Positions 1 through 7,915 of a stretch of 45,661 bases of DNA are shown here, in pieces. Below the pieces are notes generated by a model. That model saw nothing but the letters and a program-made list of their open reading frames with translations, did no database searches and had not been told where the DNA came from. Every line of letters begins with the position of its first letter. Within the stretch, counting starts at the first letter, position 1. This DNA comes from an uncultured Bacteroides sp. GTDB taxonomy: Bacteria; Bacteroidota; Bacteroidia; Bacteroidales; Bacteroidaceae. The stretch spans positions 1 to 45,661 of the forward strand of contig USLU01000039.1 in the NCBI GenBank assembly GCA_900555635.1, written 5' to 3'. The translations under genes were made by a program, and so were the position numbers.

Positions 1-38
1 GAACCGACATTTCTAAATATAAATTAGATAAAGAATAA
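1..38 (+). CDS. rpoA: RNA polymerase alpha subunit, last 11 codons (partial)
   Basis: Reading frame 3 from the window edge gives TDISKYKLDKE and a TAA stop three bases before the rplQ start codon. This matches my recollection of the Bacteroides RpoA C-terminus, and rpoA directly precedes rplQ in the conserved alpha operon. The rest of the gene lies outside the window. Confidence 0.75.
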   Translation, partial: TDISKYKLDKE

Positions 39-41
39 AAA

Positions 42-542
42 ATGAGACATAATAAGAAATTCAACCATTTGGGTCGTACTGCCTCTCATAGAAGCGCTAT
101 GCTGTCTAATATGGCGTGTTCTTTGATTAAGCACAAAAGAATCACTACGACTGTTGCAAAGGCTAAAGCATTGAAGAAATACGTTGAGCCTTTGATTACT
201 AAAGCTAAAGATGACACGACTAATTCTCGTCGTGTAGTATTTAGCAATTTGCAAGACAAGTTTGCTGTTACTGAACTCTTCAAAGAAATATCTGTGAAGA
301 TTGCTGATCGTCCGGGTGGTTATACTCGTATTATTAAGACAGGTAACCGTTTGGGTGACAACGCAGAAATGTGCTTCATTGAACTCGTTGATTACAACGA
401 AAACATGGCTAAGGAAAAAGTTGCTAAGAAAGCTACTCGTACCCGTCGTTCAAAGAAGAGCGCTGCTGAAGCTGCTCCTGCTGCAGAAACTGCTGCACCG
501 GTTGCAGAAGCACCAGCTGCTGAAGAAGCGAAAGCTGAATAA
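42..542 (+). CDS. rplQ: 50S ribosomal protein L17
   Basis: This is ribosomal protein L17 of the large subunit. The first ~120 residues carry the L17 core, with the typical opening MRHNKKFNHLGRT and the LIKHKRITTT segment. It lies 3 nt after rpoA, as in the alpha operon. The last ~45 residues are an extra tail: a basic stretch (KKATRTRRSKK) followed by an Ala/Glu/Pro-rich, low-complexity acidic end. Typical bacterial L17 is about 115-130 residues, so at 166 this is long. Longer L17 is common in Bacteroidetes, and the tail is probably disordered. The ATG follows the rpoA stop directly and no other start is plausible. A strong terminator follows. Confidence 0.97.
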   Translation: MRHNKKFNHLGRTASHRSAMLSNMACSLIKHKRITTTVAKAKALKKYVEPLITKAKDDTTNSRRVVFSNLQDKFAVTELFKEISVKIADRPGGYTRIIKTGNRLGDNAEMCFIELVDYNENMAKEKVAKKATRTRRSKKSAAEAAPAAETAAPVAEAPAAEEAKAE

Positions 543-567
543 TTCAACTATTCTTTTTATATATAGA

Positions 568-599
568 AAGCCGTCCCAGAGATTGGGGCGGCTTTTTTT
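568..599 (+). terminator. Intrinsic terminator of the rpoA-rplQ operon
   Basis: GCCGTCCCA pairs with TGGGGCGGC (one G-T pair) across a five-base loop, followed by a run of seven T. It lies 27 nt after the rplQ stop and closes the ribosomal operon. Confidence 0.9.
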
Positions 600-682
600 A
601 TGCCATTAATACTTGAACAAACATTAAAAGATATTGGATTTAAACAATTACATTAAAGAAACTGTTATATTTGCAGATAGAT

Positions 683-1099
683 ATGGCAAAATATTTAAGA
701 TTCATAGGATTTCTGGTACTTGCATTAGCTTTGTGGCAAACAGCGAGTGATACATTTATCGGTAAAACGGTAGATGAAGGAAAGAGTGTGGATGCAAAAA
801 GTATCGCCATGTATAATCAGAAAGAGGAAGCATACATTGCAGTGCCCCAGTTACCGTATTTGCCTGAAGCAGAATTAGCCGGAGGAATTGGCCAATCACA
901 ACTGCTGAATTTTTTGCGTGTGCAACGCTCTTTTGCTATAGAATATGTTTTCTCCTTAAAAGATTGGGTAGATATGTTAGCGCAGCGAGATGCCGCTTTG
1001 TCCCTTCATCGAGAGAAACTGTATGATACTTCTGCTTATTATCGATGTCATCCCGTGTGTGAATACTATATATTCACATTAAGGCGGATTTTAATTTAG
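683..1099 (+). CDS. Small exported or membrane-anchored protein of unknown function
   Basis: I do not recognise a family. The protein is about 138 residues. Residues 4-20 are hydrophobic (YLRFIGFLVLALALW), giving an N-terminal signal or anchor; there is no lipobox. The rest is soluble-looking, with two Cys near the end (YYRCHPVCEYY). I prefer the ATG at 683 because the frame upstream offers only a TTG at 671. A perfect -7-like box (TATATTTG, 666-673) ends 9 nt before the ATG, which would put transcription start close to the start codon. No terminator is visible before the next gene. Confidence 0.6.
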   Translation: MAKYLRFIGFLVLALALWQTASDTFIGKTVDEGKSVDAKSIAMYNQKEEAYIAVPQLPYLPEAELAGGIGQSQLLNFLRVQRSFAIEYVFSLKDWVDMLAQRDAALSLHREKLYDTSAYYRCHPVCEYYIFTLRRILI

Positions 1100-1207
1100 T
1101 GTTTTATTGAATTTAGTTTTATATCTGTGCGGCATACAAATAGGATGTATGCACAGGAGAGATTGTGTTTTTCTTTTTCAAATAAATTCTTTAAAACAAT
1201 TATAATT

Positions 1208-1747
1208 ATGGCAACTCAAACTATTGACGCAACTCTATTTGCGTCGACTCATCCCGATATTGCAAAGCGTACCAGTGTTTCAGGACTTATCTTTTCAGTA
1301 ATAATGCTGTTGGTAGGTATTCTTGTTTTCGCATCGGTATTCGAAATGAATGATAAATCTTCTTCTATTAGTATGATGTTAATGGTGGTAGGCACCGCAT
1401 TAGTTCTTTTCGGTGTTTTCCGTCTGTTCTGGAGATCGAAAGAGGTTGTATATCTGCCTACGGGAAGTATCACAAAGGAGCACAGCATCTTCTTCGATTT
1501 GAAGTATTTGGGCAAATTGACCGATATGCTCGAACAAAAACAATTGAATGGTGAAACTGAAATTAAAAGCGACACTAGTGGAAATGTACGCATGGATGTA
1601 ATGGTATCACAAGATAATAAGTTTGCTGCGATTCAGCTGTTTCAATTCGTGCCTTATACATACACTCCTGTGACTTCTGTTTGTTACTTTACAGGAAATG
1701 AGGCGGCTGCAATCACCGCTTTCCTGTTAAAATGTAAAGCTGCATAA
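1208..1747 (+). CDS. Two-helix membrane protein of unknown function
   Basis: The protein is 179 residues from the ATG at 1208; an in-frame ATG at 1145 would add a Cys/Phe-rich stretch that looks non-coding. Two hydrophobic segments, about residues 25-45 and 56-74, form a hairpin in the membrane. The remaining ~100 residues are polar and probably cytoplasmic, ending in TAFLLKCKAA. I cannot assign a family. The gene is convergent with the MutS-like gene and ends in a terminator that overlaps the 3' end of that gene. Confidence 0.7.
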   Translation: MATQTIDATLFASTHPDIAKRTSVSGLIFSVIMLLVGILVFASVFEMNDKSSSISMMLMVVGTALVLFGVFRLFWRSKEVVYLPTGSITKEHSIFFDLKYLGKLTDMLEQKQLNGETEIKSDTSGNVRMDVMVSQDNKFAAIQLFQFVPYTYTPVTSVCYFTGNEAAAITAFLLKCKAA

Positions 1748-1782
1748 CCCGTTGAAGGGAAAATTAGACTTGACTATAGATA

Positions 1783-1817
1783 GGGGATCAGTCGGCAACG
1801 GCGATCCCCATTTTTTT
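1783..1817 (+). terminator. Terminator of the 1208 gene, overlapping the mutS-like 3' end
   Basis: GGGGATC (1783-1789) pairs with GATCCCC (1803-1809) and is followed by A and seven T. It starts 35 nt after the plus-strand stop. Most of it lies inside the last codons of the minus-strand MutS-like gene, where the T run encodes the Lys-Lys of the C-terminus. Confidence 0.65.
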
Positions 1818-3635
1818 CATCAGGAAACAAGCATTCATATTCTGCGCGATTCCGGGGCGCATACGATAGGAAAAAGAGAGTTCGTTGTTCGTAATATCCG
1901 CTTCGAAACAATAGTTACGAATATTTTCGGGAAACAATTCAATGAGAGTACCTAACAGCAAGTCGTGGGTGGCAATGATGCCATTGGCTTGTAATGCCAT
2001 GAACTGTTTGATAAGGGCGAAAGAACCTTTCTGCTTATCCATAGAATTGGTGCCTTTGAGTATCTCGTCGAGAATGATGAAAAGCTCTTCGCCAGCTTGA
2101 AGTTTATCAATGATAAGTTTTAGGCGTTTAAGTTCGGCGAAGAAATAAGATTCATTATCGCTAAGAGAATCCGATGTACGCAAACTGGTGATGAGCTGGG
2201 CGGGATACAGTTCCATTTGGGTGGCACAAGCGGGTGCTCCGATGCAGGCAAGCAGATAATTGATGCCCACCGTACGAAGATACGTACTTTTACCTGCCAT
2301 ATTGGCGCCGGTAATGATGATAAAGAATGGACGTTTCTCCATTTCGATGTTATTGTGTACACAGCGGTCACGCTGCATCAACGGGTGCCCCATGCTTTGT
2401 GCACAAAGACGGAAAGAGTGCGGACATTCGGAATTACTTGTAGATACCTCTGACTGGTTGAGTAGGGCAGGATAGGTATAGTCCGGATGGTTGTAGGCGA
2501 AAGTAGCCAGCGAATTGAGGGCATCAATGTCTCCAATGGCAGTAAGCCAACGGGGTAATTCGGCCGCATATTGTTCTTTCCAGGCTTCGATGCGCATAAT
2601 CTGCCACAACTCCCAGAAAAAAGAACCATTGAGAACGGTGTACATAAAATAATTATTACGCTGATCTAATTCGTTCATCAGCTTGTCCAGCCGTTGAATG
2701 GAATAAGATGCTTTCCGTTTTTCACCTCCGATTTCCTCTTTGATGCTTTTCAGTAACGTACTTTTCATCTGCTGTTCATCCATGAGATGAAGTAATTTGG
2801 CATAGGTTCCAAGTATTTGCAGCTTTTTGCCATAGACTGCTTGTACTTTACTTATTCTTTTTGTAAAACTGAAGCTTGCAAAAAGGAAGCACATCCAGAT
2901 GCCGCCTACTAGGTTTGCCGGTAATAATCCGGCTATTACAAGGGAGATACATACTATATTTGTTCCTGCTACCAACATCGGTAGAATACGAAGAAACTTA
3001 TTGGCCCGAAAGACACTTGGACTGGCTGCCCAGGTTTTCAGTTCCGCTTCGTCTGCAGTTTTTCCTTTATGCAGTAAGCCGAGGATGCGGAAACGTTGGC
3101 GGAACTCCAGTTCGGGCGCTAGTTCGCGAATGGCTTCCTGGCGTTCTATAATCTTCTCCTTGTTTGTAAGATGTTGGTTCAACCAGTGAGCGAGGCGATT
3201 TTTCCCTAGCTGTGAACAAGTGCGGTTGATGTATTGGAATAAAGAACGTGAACCGAATACATCTAAATCGAATGTATAAAGATGCGTCGGATCTATGAAT
3301 TCTTCTCCGTCATCGAAGGCTGAAGAGTCATAGTTCAGTGCAGAAAGTTCCTGCCGGTTCACTTCTATCTTTTTTTCCAGATAGTCTTTCTGATAGAATA
3401 AACGGTTGTGATACTTAATCAGGAGAATGAATGGCAGTAAGGTGACGAGTGCAATCCCACCCAATACGATCCAGCTTTCCGCCCAAAAATAAATGATTCC
3501 TGCAACTCCGGCAACGAAGAGCAGTAGGCGTAAAGTGCCGATACGGTAAATTTGTTGTTGTACTTTGCTTAGCTTTTGCTGAGACTCCTTCACAATATTG
3601 CTGTAAGTAATCTCTATTTCTTTGATGGTCTTCAT
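1788..3635 (-). CDS. MutS-family ATPase, membrane-anchored, lacking the mismatch-recognition domain
   Basis: The C-terminal third is a MutS-type ABC ATPase. Walker A is GANMAGKST at residues 443-451, a signature-like segment SLRTSDSLSDNESYFFAEL follows, Walker B is LFIILDEI near 518-525, and the ATHD switch follows. The middle (about 120-400) resembles the helical core and lever domains of MutS. Unlike MutS (about 850 residues with an N-terminal F-x-E mismatch-binding domain), this protein has 615 residues and begins with a coiled segment and two hydrophobic helices (about 34-52 and 54-73). It is therefore probably a membrane-associated paralogue and not the main mismatch-repair protein; its substrate is unknown. 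The ATG at 3635 sits about 18 nt after the predicted transcription start. Confidence 0.85.
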   Translation of the reverse strand: MKTIKEIEITYSNIVKESQQKLSKVQQQIYRIGTLRLLLFVAGVAGIIYFWAESWIVLGGIALVTLLPFILLIKYHNRLFYQKDYLEKKIEVNRQELSALNYDSSAFDDGEEFIDPTHLYTFDLDVFGSRSLFQYINRTCSQLGKNRLAHWLNQHLTNKEKIIERQEAIRELAPELEFRQRFRILGLLHKGKTADEAELKTWAASPSVFRANKFLRILPMLVAGTNIVCISLVIAGLLPANLVGGIWMCFLFASFSFTKRISKVQAVYGKKLQILGTYAKLLHLMDEQQMKSTLLKSIKEEIGGEKRKASYSIQRLDKLMNELDQRNNYFMYTVLNGSFFWELWQIMRIEAWKEQYAAELPRWLTAIGDIDALNSLATFAYNHPDYTYPALLNQSEVSTSNSECPHSFRLCAQSMGHPLMQRDRCVHNNIEMEKRPFFIIITGANMAGKSTYLRTVGINYLLACIGAPACATQMELYPAQLITSLRTSDSLSDNESYFFAELKRLKLIIDKLQAGEELFIILDEILKGTNSMDKQKGSFALIKQFMALQANGIIATHDLLLGTLIELFPENIRNYCFEADITNNELSFSYRMRPGIAQNMNACFLMKKMGIAVAD

Positions 3636-3659
3636 TTGCTACACACGTAAAATATTCCC

Positions 3660-3689
3660 CAAAGATACGTCTTTTATAAGATTTTCCAA
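3660..3689 (-). promoter_or_regulatory. Promoter of the mutS-like gene
   Basis: On the minus strand TTG (3689-3687) is followed after exactly 19 nt by TATCTTTG (3667-3660), matching the Bacteroides -33/-7 pattern. Transcription would begin near 3653. Confidence 0.7.
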
Positions 3690-3838
3690 TGCGATGGATT
3701 GCTTTATCCGATGTGTAGATAAGCGTAAGTAAGGGTGAGATACGGCTAAACCACAGCGTTTACGAACTGAAACAAGGCAGAGAAATACACATTTGCTTAG
3801 TCAGTTTTGTGCGTTTACCTCATATATAATATCCATAA

Positions 3839-3956
3839 GGTTTATCTGTTTCTTCGTCCCTCAATTGTGGGCCGAAGGGTTGCCATATGGGGGCTCTACA
3901 GCCCACGATTGTCCCCCGAACAGCCCGCAATTGAGGGACGAAGAAACAGATAAACC
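3839..3956. repeat. Long near-perfect inverted repeat (34-bp arms, 50-nt loop)
   Basis: The left arm (3839-3872, GGTTTATCTGTTTC... to TGGGC) is the reverse complement of the right arm (3923-3956) at 33 of 34 positions. The loop holds a smaller hairpin (GGGCT-CTAC-AGCCC). It also holds CCCACGATTGT, a diverged extra copy of the arm motif CAATTGTGGG read on the other strand. The structure lies between divergently transcribed genes, so it is not a simple terminator of either. Confidence 0.85.
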
Positions 3957-4013
3957 AAAGTGATAAAAAAGATGATATAAATTTGCGTTTTGAACGGTAT
4001 ATTTCTCTATTTA

Positions 4014-4057
4014 TCTTTAATGTTTCGGTCGATAATCTTCAATGTTTTGGCCGTTAA
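4014..4057. repeat. Imperfect 22-bp tandem repeat, two copies
   Basis: Copy one is 4014-4035 (TCTTTAATGTTTCGGTCGATAA) less two bases at its end when quoted short, and copy two is 4036-4057, starting TCTTCAATGTTTTGGCCG. They are directly adjacent and differ at 4 positions. This could be a protein-binding site upstream of the 4224 gene. Confidence 0.6.
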
Positions 4058-4156
4058 ATCCGTAGCAGAATCTTCATAACACCATGTATGAATCACCCTT
4101 CTGCCGGAAGGCTAAGAAAGAATAGCAGAGTGAAGAATGATTTTTTTCCCTATATG

Positions 4157-4188
4157 TTTGCTTGAAAGCGATAAAAAATGTAACTTTC
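4157..4188 (+). promoter_or_regulatory. Candidate promoter of the 4224 gene
   Basis: TTTG (4157-4160) and TAACTTTC (4181-4188) are separated by 20 nt. The -7 box has one mismatch to TAnnTTTG. Transcription would start near 4195, giving a leader of about 30 nt with a purine-rich AGAGGTGGAG before the ATG. Confidence 0.5.
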
Positions 4189-4223
4189 GCTCAAGAAAAT
4201 AAAGTTTCAGAAAGAGGTGGAGT

Positions 4224-4850
4224 ATGAAAAGATGGTGGTTATTAGGAATTTGGGCATTACTGGCTGCACTGCCATGTGTGGCTCAACAAGTGCTATACTC
4301 CAATTTGAGAGAACTGGTGAGTAATGTTGGTGATACGGTTACAACGCTGAGAGTAGACAAGCGTACTAAAAACCAAATATTATTGATGGGGGGCGGTGAT
4401 TATCGCATAGAAGCCAAAGATAATCCGGGGCTTTGCAAATATTTGAAATCCCGTTGTTATGCGGTACGTATAGATACATCGTTGTATGTCAACTGTAAGA
4501 AGATGCGCTATAAGCGCTATCGCTTTGGCGGTTGGTATGCACCAGCCATGTGGTTGAATAAGAAAATTTATTTTTGTGCCCAACCGGTAGGTCAAGCCGC
4601 AGCCAGTACTACAGCACCTGCCGATGCAACGAAATTGGGCGGTGAAGTGGGGGATGCCATTGCTGCGTCAGGCTTAATTAATGCACGTGTATTTTATGAA
4701 CTAGATCCCGAAACAGGTAAATCGGTCTTCGTAGGAAAAGATAAGATGATGGAATTGCTGAAGAATCAGCCAGCCTTGCAATCGGCCCTTTCTCAAGAGA
4801 CAAGTGAGTCGGCAAAAGTAATCGGAAAATATCTGAGGCAACTGAAATAA
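4224..4850 (+). CDS. Secreted protein of unknown function
   Basis: A 208-residue protein with a clear signal peptide (MKRWWLLGIWALLAALPCVA, cleavage before QQ near residue 21). The mature part contains Cys in LCKYL, SRCYA, NCKKM and YFCAQ, so two disulfides are possible in the periplasm. It also has a low-complexity Ala/Thr stretch near 125-135. It resembles short secreted proteins seen in Bacteroides and Prevotella, but I cannot name the family with confidence. The ATG at 4224 has a purine-rich RBS-like stretch and a promoter candidate upstream. It is a single-gene unit, closed by a terminator. Confidence 0.75.
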   Translation: MKRWWLLGIWALLAALPCVAQQVLYSNLRELVSNVGDTVTTLRVDKRTKNQILLMGGGDYRIEAKDNPGLCKYLKSRCYAVRIDTSLYVNCKKMRYKRYRFGGWYAPAMWLNKKIYFCAQPVGQAAASTTAPADATKLGGEVGDAIAASGLINARVFYELDPETGKSVFVGKDKMMELLKNQPALQSALSQETSESAKVIGKYLRQLK

Positions 4851-4903
4851 GAGTTTCATCAGCCAACTTGGGTAAGTAAAAATTAAGAAGTTGACGTTAT
4901 GAT

Positions 4904-4947
4904 AAATAATCCCGGTATTCTATTGTGAATATCGGGATTTATTTTTA
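4904..4947 (+). terminator. Terminator after the 4224 gene
   Basis: ATCCCGGTATTC (4909-4920) pairs with GAATATCGGGAT (4927-4938) across a six-base loop, with one G-T pair, followed by TTATTTTTA. Confidence 0.8.
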
Positions 4948-4960
4948 TATTGCGGCAGAT

Positions 4961-4974
4961 ACATGCTTGCATGT
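4961..4974. promoter_or_regulatory. 14-bp inverted repeat upstream of the hut operon
   Basis: ACATGC-TT-GCATGT lies 33-46 nt before the hutU start codon. Its position and symmetry suit a regulator-binding site. I found no convincing TAnnTTTG box here, so the promoter itself is unresolved. Confidence 0.35.
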
Positions 4975-5006
4975 GTTGACAATTTGTAACCAACCATCCA
5001 ATTGCT

Positions 5007-6983
5007 ATGGAGATAACCTTAAGTAAAACCATTCCCCCGTACCCTGCATTTGTTGAGGGTATCCGGCGGGCACCCGACCGTGGCTATACACTTACCTCGG
5101 CGCAGACTGCTACGGCGTTGAAGAACGCATTGCGTTATATTCCCAAAGAACTACACGAAACGCTCGCTCCCGAATTTATGGAAGAGCTTCGTACTCGTGG
5201 ACGAATTTACGGTTACCGTTATCGTCCGCAAGGTGATTTGAAAGCAAAACCGATAGATGAATATAAAGGTAACTGCATCGAAGGCAAAGCTTTCCAAGTG
5301 ATGATTGACAATAACCTTTGTTTCGATATCGCCCTCTATCCCTACGAACTGGTTACCTACGGTGAGACCGGGCAAGTATGCCAGAATTGGATGCAGTATC
5401 GGCTCATCAAACAATATCTCGAAGTGCTGACTCGCGACCAAACCCTGGTTATCGAAAGCGGGCATCCCTTGGGACTGTTTAAATCGAAACCCGACGCACC
5501 TCGTGTTATTATCACCAATGCCCTCATGGTAGGTCTCTATGATAATCAGAAAGACTGGCATACCGCCATGCAAATGGGGGTAGCCAATTATGGTCAAATG
5601 ACTGCCGGTGGCTGGATGTATATCGGTCCTCAGGGCATTGTGCACGGTACATTCAATACCTTGTTGAATGCAGGACGACTGAAATTAAGCATTCCGCAGG
5701 ACGACGATTTGCGTGGCCATCTGTTTGTCTCCTCCGGCTTGGGAGGTATGAGCGGTGCGCAACCTAAAGCTGCCGAAATGTCGGGAGCCGCCGCAATCAT
5801 TGCCGAAGTCGATGCGTCCCGTATCGAAACCCGTCATAGTCAAGGTTGGGTAGGGCATACCACAGGTTCTATTTCCGAAGCATTTGCATGGGCACAAGAT
5901 GCCATGAACAAGCGGGAGCCTATTTCCATAGCCTATCACGGCAATGTAGTGGACTTGCTGGAATATGCTGTACAGAATCATCTGAAGATAGATTTACTTT
6001 CCGATCAAACCTCTTGCCATGCCACTTACGAGGGTGGTTATTGTCCCGTGGGGCTTACTTTTGAAGAACGTACCCGTCTGTTGCACGAAAATCCCTCGGA
6101 GTTTCGTCGCTATGTAGACGTTTCTTTAGCGCGCCATTTCAAGGCTGTTGAAGCATTAGTGAACTGCGGAACCTACTTTTTTGATTATGGTAACTCCTTC
6201 ATGAAAGCAGTTTTTGATGCCGGTGTCCGCGAGATTGCGCGGGAGGGAGATGATAAGAACGGCTTTATATTCCCCAGTTACGTAGAAGATATCATGGGAC
6301 CGGAACTTTTTGATTACGGCTACGGCCCGTTCCGTTGGGTATGCCTGAGCGGGAAACATGAAGATCTTGTCAAAACAGACCGTGCCGCCATGGAATGCAT
6401 CGACCCTACACGTCGCGGGCAAGATATGGATAACTATAATTGGATTCGCGATGCAGAAAAGAATAATCTTGTGGTCGGCACTCAGGCCCGCATACTTTAT
6501 CAGGATGCCGAGGGGCGTATGAACATTGCACTCCGTTTCAACGAGATGGTGCGCAAGGGTGAAGTCGGTCCTATTATGTTGGGGCGCGATCACCATGATG
6601 TGAGCGGCACAGACTCTCCATTCCGCGAAACTTCGAATATAAAAGACGGTAGTAACGTGATGGCGGATATGGCTGTACAGTGTTTTGCCGGTAATTGCGC
6701 CCGAGGAATGAGTTTGGTAGCATTGCACAATGGTGGCGGTGTAGGCATTGGCAAAGCAATCAATGGCGGTTTCGGTATGGTGTGCGATGGTTCCGAAAGA
6801 GTCGATGAAATATTGCGTTCAGCTATGCTGTGGGACGTGATGGGAGGCGTGGCACGTCGTTCGTGGGCACGCAATCCGCATGCGATGGAGACGAGTGAGG
6901 AATTTAACCGGACCCATGCCGACGAATACCATATCACGTTGCCGTATGTGGCAGATGATGAATTAATTGAAAAGTATATCTAA
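5007..6983 (+). CDS. hutU: Urocanate hydratase (urocanase), long form
   Basis: Catalyses the second step of histidine degradation, urocanate plus water to 4-imidazolone-5-propanoate, with tightly bound NAD+. The family core is visible: YGQMTAGGWMYIGPQG (195-210), the glycine-rich NAD-binding segment SGLGGMSGAQPKAAEMSG (243-260), and a conserved C-terminal part with ALHNGGGVGIGKAINGGFG. At 658 residues it belongs to a longer form than the ~555-residue Pseudomonas/Bacillus enzymes. The region matching the classical FQGLPARICW signature reads VVGTQARILY (489-498), with Leu where the classical enzyme has the reactive Cys. First gene of the hut operon, 12 nt before the next start. Cytoplasmic. Confidence 0.95.
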   Translation: MEITLSKTIPPYPAFVEGIRRAPDRGYTLTSAQTATALKNALRYIPKELHETLAPEFMEELRTRGRIYGYRYRPQGDLKAKPIDEYKGNCIEGKAFQVMIDNNLCFDIALYPYELVTYGETGQVCQNWMQYRLIKQYLEVLTRDQTLVIESGHPLGLFKSKPDAPRVIITNALMVGLYDNQKDWHTAMQMGVANYGQMTAGGWMYIGPQGIVHGTFNTLLNAGRLKLSIPQDDDLRGHLFVSSGLGGMSGAQPKAAEMSGAAAIIAEVDASRIETRHSQGWVGHTTGSISEAFAWAQDAMNKREPISIAYHGNVVDLLEYAVQNHLKIDLLSDQTSCHATYEGGYCPVGLTFEERTRLLHENPSEFRRYVDVSLARHFKAVEALVNCGTYFFDYGNSFMKAVFDAGVREIAREGDDKNGFIFPSYVEDIMGPELFDYGYGPFRWVCLSGKHEDLVKTDRAAMECIDPTRRGQDMDNYNWIRDAEKNNLVVGTQARILYQDAEGRMNIALRFNEMVRKGEVGPIMLGRDHHDVSGTDSPFRETSNIKDGSNVMADMAVQCFAGNCARGMSLVALHNGGGVGIGKAINGGFGMVCDGSERVDEILRSAMLWDVMGGVARRSWARNPHAMETSEEFNRTHADEYHITLPYVADDELIEKYI

Positions 6984-6995
6984 TTAAATAAAGCG

Positions 6996-7892
6996 ATGAA
7001 TAGAATTATTGAATGCGTACCTAACTTCAGTGAAGGACGCGATTTGAAAAAGATAGACGAGATAGTAGCTCCTTTCCGTGCCCGTCAGGGGGTAAAGTTG
7101 TTGGATTATAGTAATGATGAAGACCATAATCGTTTGGTCGTTACGGTTGTGGGTGAGCCAGAACCGCTTCGCGAAGCAGTGCTCGAAGCTATTGGCGTGG
7201 CAGTTCGTCTTATCGACCTTAATACTCATAAAGGTCAGCACCCGCGTATGGGAGCGGTGGATGTAGTACCTTTTATACCTATCAAGAATGTAACGATGGA
7301 AGAAGCTGTTGCCCTTTCCAAAGAAGTGGCTGCGGAAGTGGCAAAACGTTACAATCTACCCGTCTTCTTGTACGAGAAATCCGCTTCCGCACCGTATCGT
7401 GAAAACCTTGCTGCTATCCGTAAGGGTGAATTTGAAGGCATGGGAGAAAAGATAAAACAACCGGAATGGCAACCCGACTTCGGGCCTGCCGAGAAACATC
7501 CCACTGCCGGTACGGTAGCTATCGGTGCTCGTATGCCCTTGGTAGCTTATAATGTCAATCTCAGTACTCCTAATCTGGAGATAGCCCACGATATAGCCAA
7601 GAAAATCCGTTTCATCGGTGGCGGCTTGCGTTATTGCAAAGCCATGGGCGTGGAATTGAAAGATCGGGGCATTACCCAAGTCTCCATAAACATGACGGAC
7701 TATACTCATACAGCCCTTTACCGTGCTTTCGAAATGGTGCGCATTGAAGCCCGCCGTTACGGGGTGAGTATTGTGGGGAGTGAAATCATCGGGCTTGTAC
7801 CTATGGAAGCGCTGATTGATACTGCGTCCTATTACTTGGGCTTGGAGAACTTTTCTATGCAGCAAGTGTTGGAAGCAAGAATTATGGAGTAG
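6996..7892 (+). CDS. ftcD: Glutamate formimidoyltransferase
   Basis: Transfers the formimino group from N-formimino-L-glutamate to tetrahydrofolate, giving glutamate and 5-formimino-THF (EC 2.1.2.5). The 298 residues correspond to the N-terminal transferase half of the mammalian bifunctional FTCD. The start MNRIIECVPNFSEGRD and the block GQHPRMGAVDVVPF are characteristic. His82 sits at the position of the catalytic His of the family. The cyclodeaminase half is a separate gene two places downstream (9202). It lies 12 nt after hutU and 23 nt before hutI, so it is co-transcribed. Confidence 0.95.
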   Translation: MNRIIECVPNFSEGRDLKKIDEIVAPFRARQGVKLLDYSNDEDHNRLVVTVVGEPEPLREAVLEAIGVAVRLIDLNTHKGQHPRMGAVDVVPFIPIKNVTMEEAVALSKEVAAEVAKRYNLPVFLYEKSASAPYRENLAAIRKGEFEGMGEKIKQPEWQPDFGPAEKHPTAGTVAIGARMPLVAYNVNLSTPNLEIAHDIAKKIRFIGGGLRYCKAMGVELKDRGITQVSINMTDYTHTALYRAFEMVRIEARRYGVSIVGSEIIGLVPMEALIDTASYYLGLENFSMQQVLEARIME

Positions 7893-7915
7893 TTATAATT
7901 AGAAATCAGGTTACT

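Larger units (their letters stand above)
3690..4156. other. Non-coding stretch with repeats
   Basis: Between the MutS-like promoter and the promoter of the 4224 gene I see no credible coding region. It holds a long inverted repeat (3839-3956), a -7-like box TAAATTTG at 3978-3985 without a clear -33 partner, and a 22-bp tandem repeat (4014-4057). Nothing else is recognisable, and no tRNA-like fold was noticed. Confidence 0.6.

Noticed and set aside
301..609. Second coding frame inside rplQ
   Set aside because: It overlaps rplQ in another frame, is Leu/Lys-biased as expected from the shadow of a repetitive tail, and runs into the terminator.
3839..3956. Invertible promoter (phase-variation switch) flanked by the inverted repeat
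   Set aside because: The segment between the arms is only 50 nt, contains no TAnnTTTG box, and no recombinase gene is nearby. A static hairpin or repeat element is more likely.
4014..4057. Start of a CRISPR array
   Set aside because: The two 22-bp copies are directly adjacent with no spacer, there are only two, and no cas genes are present.
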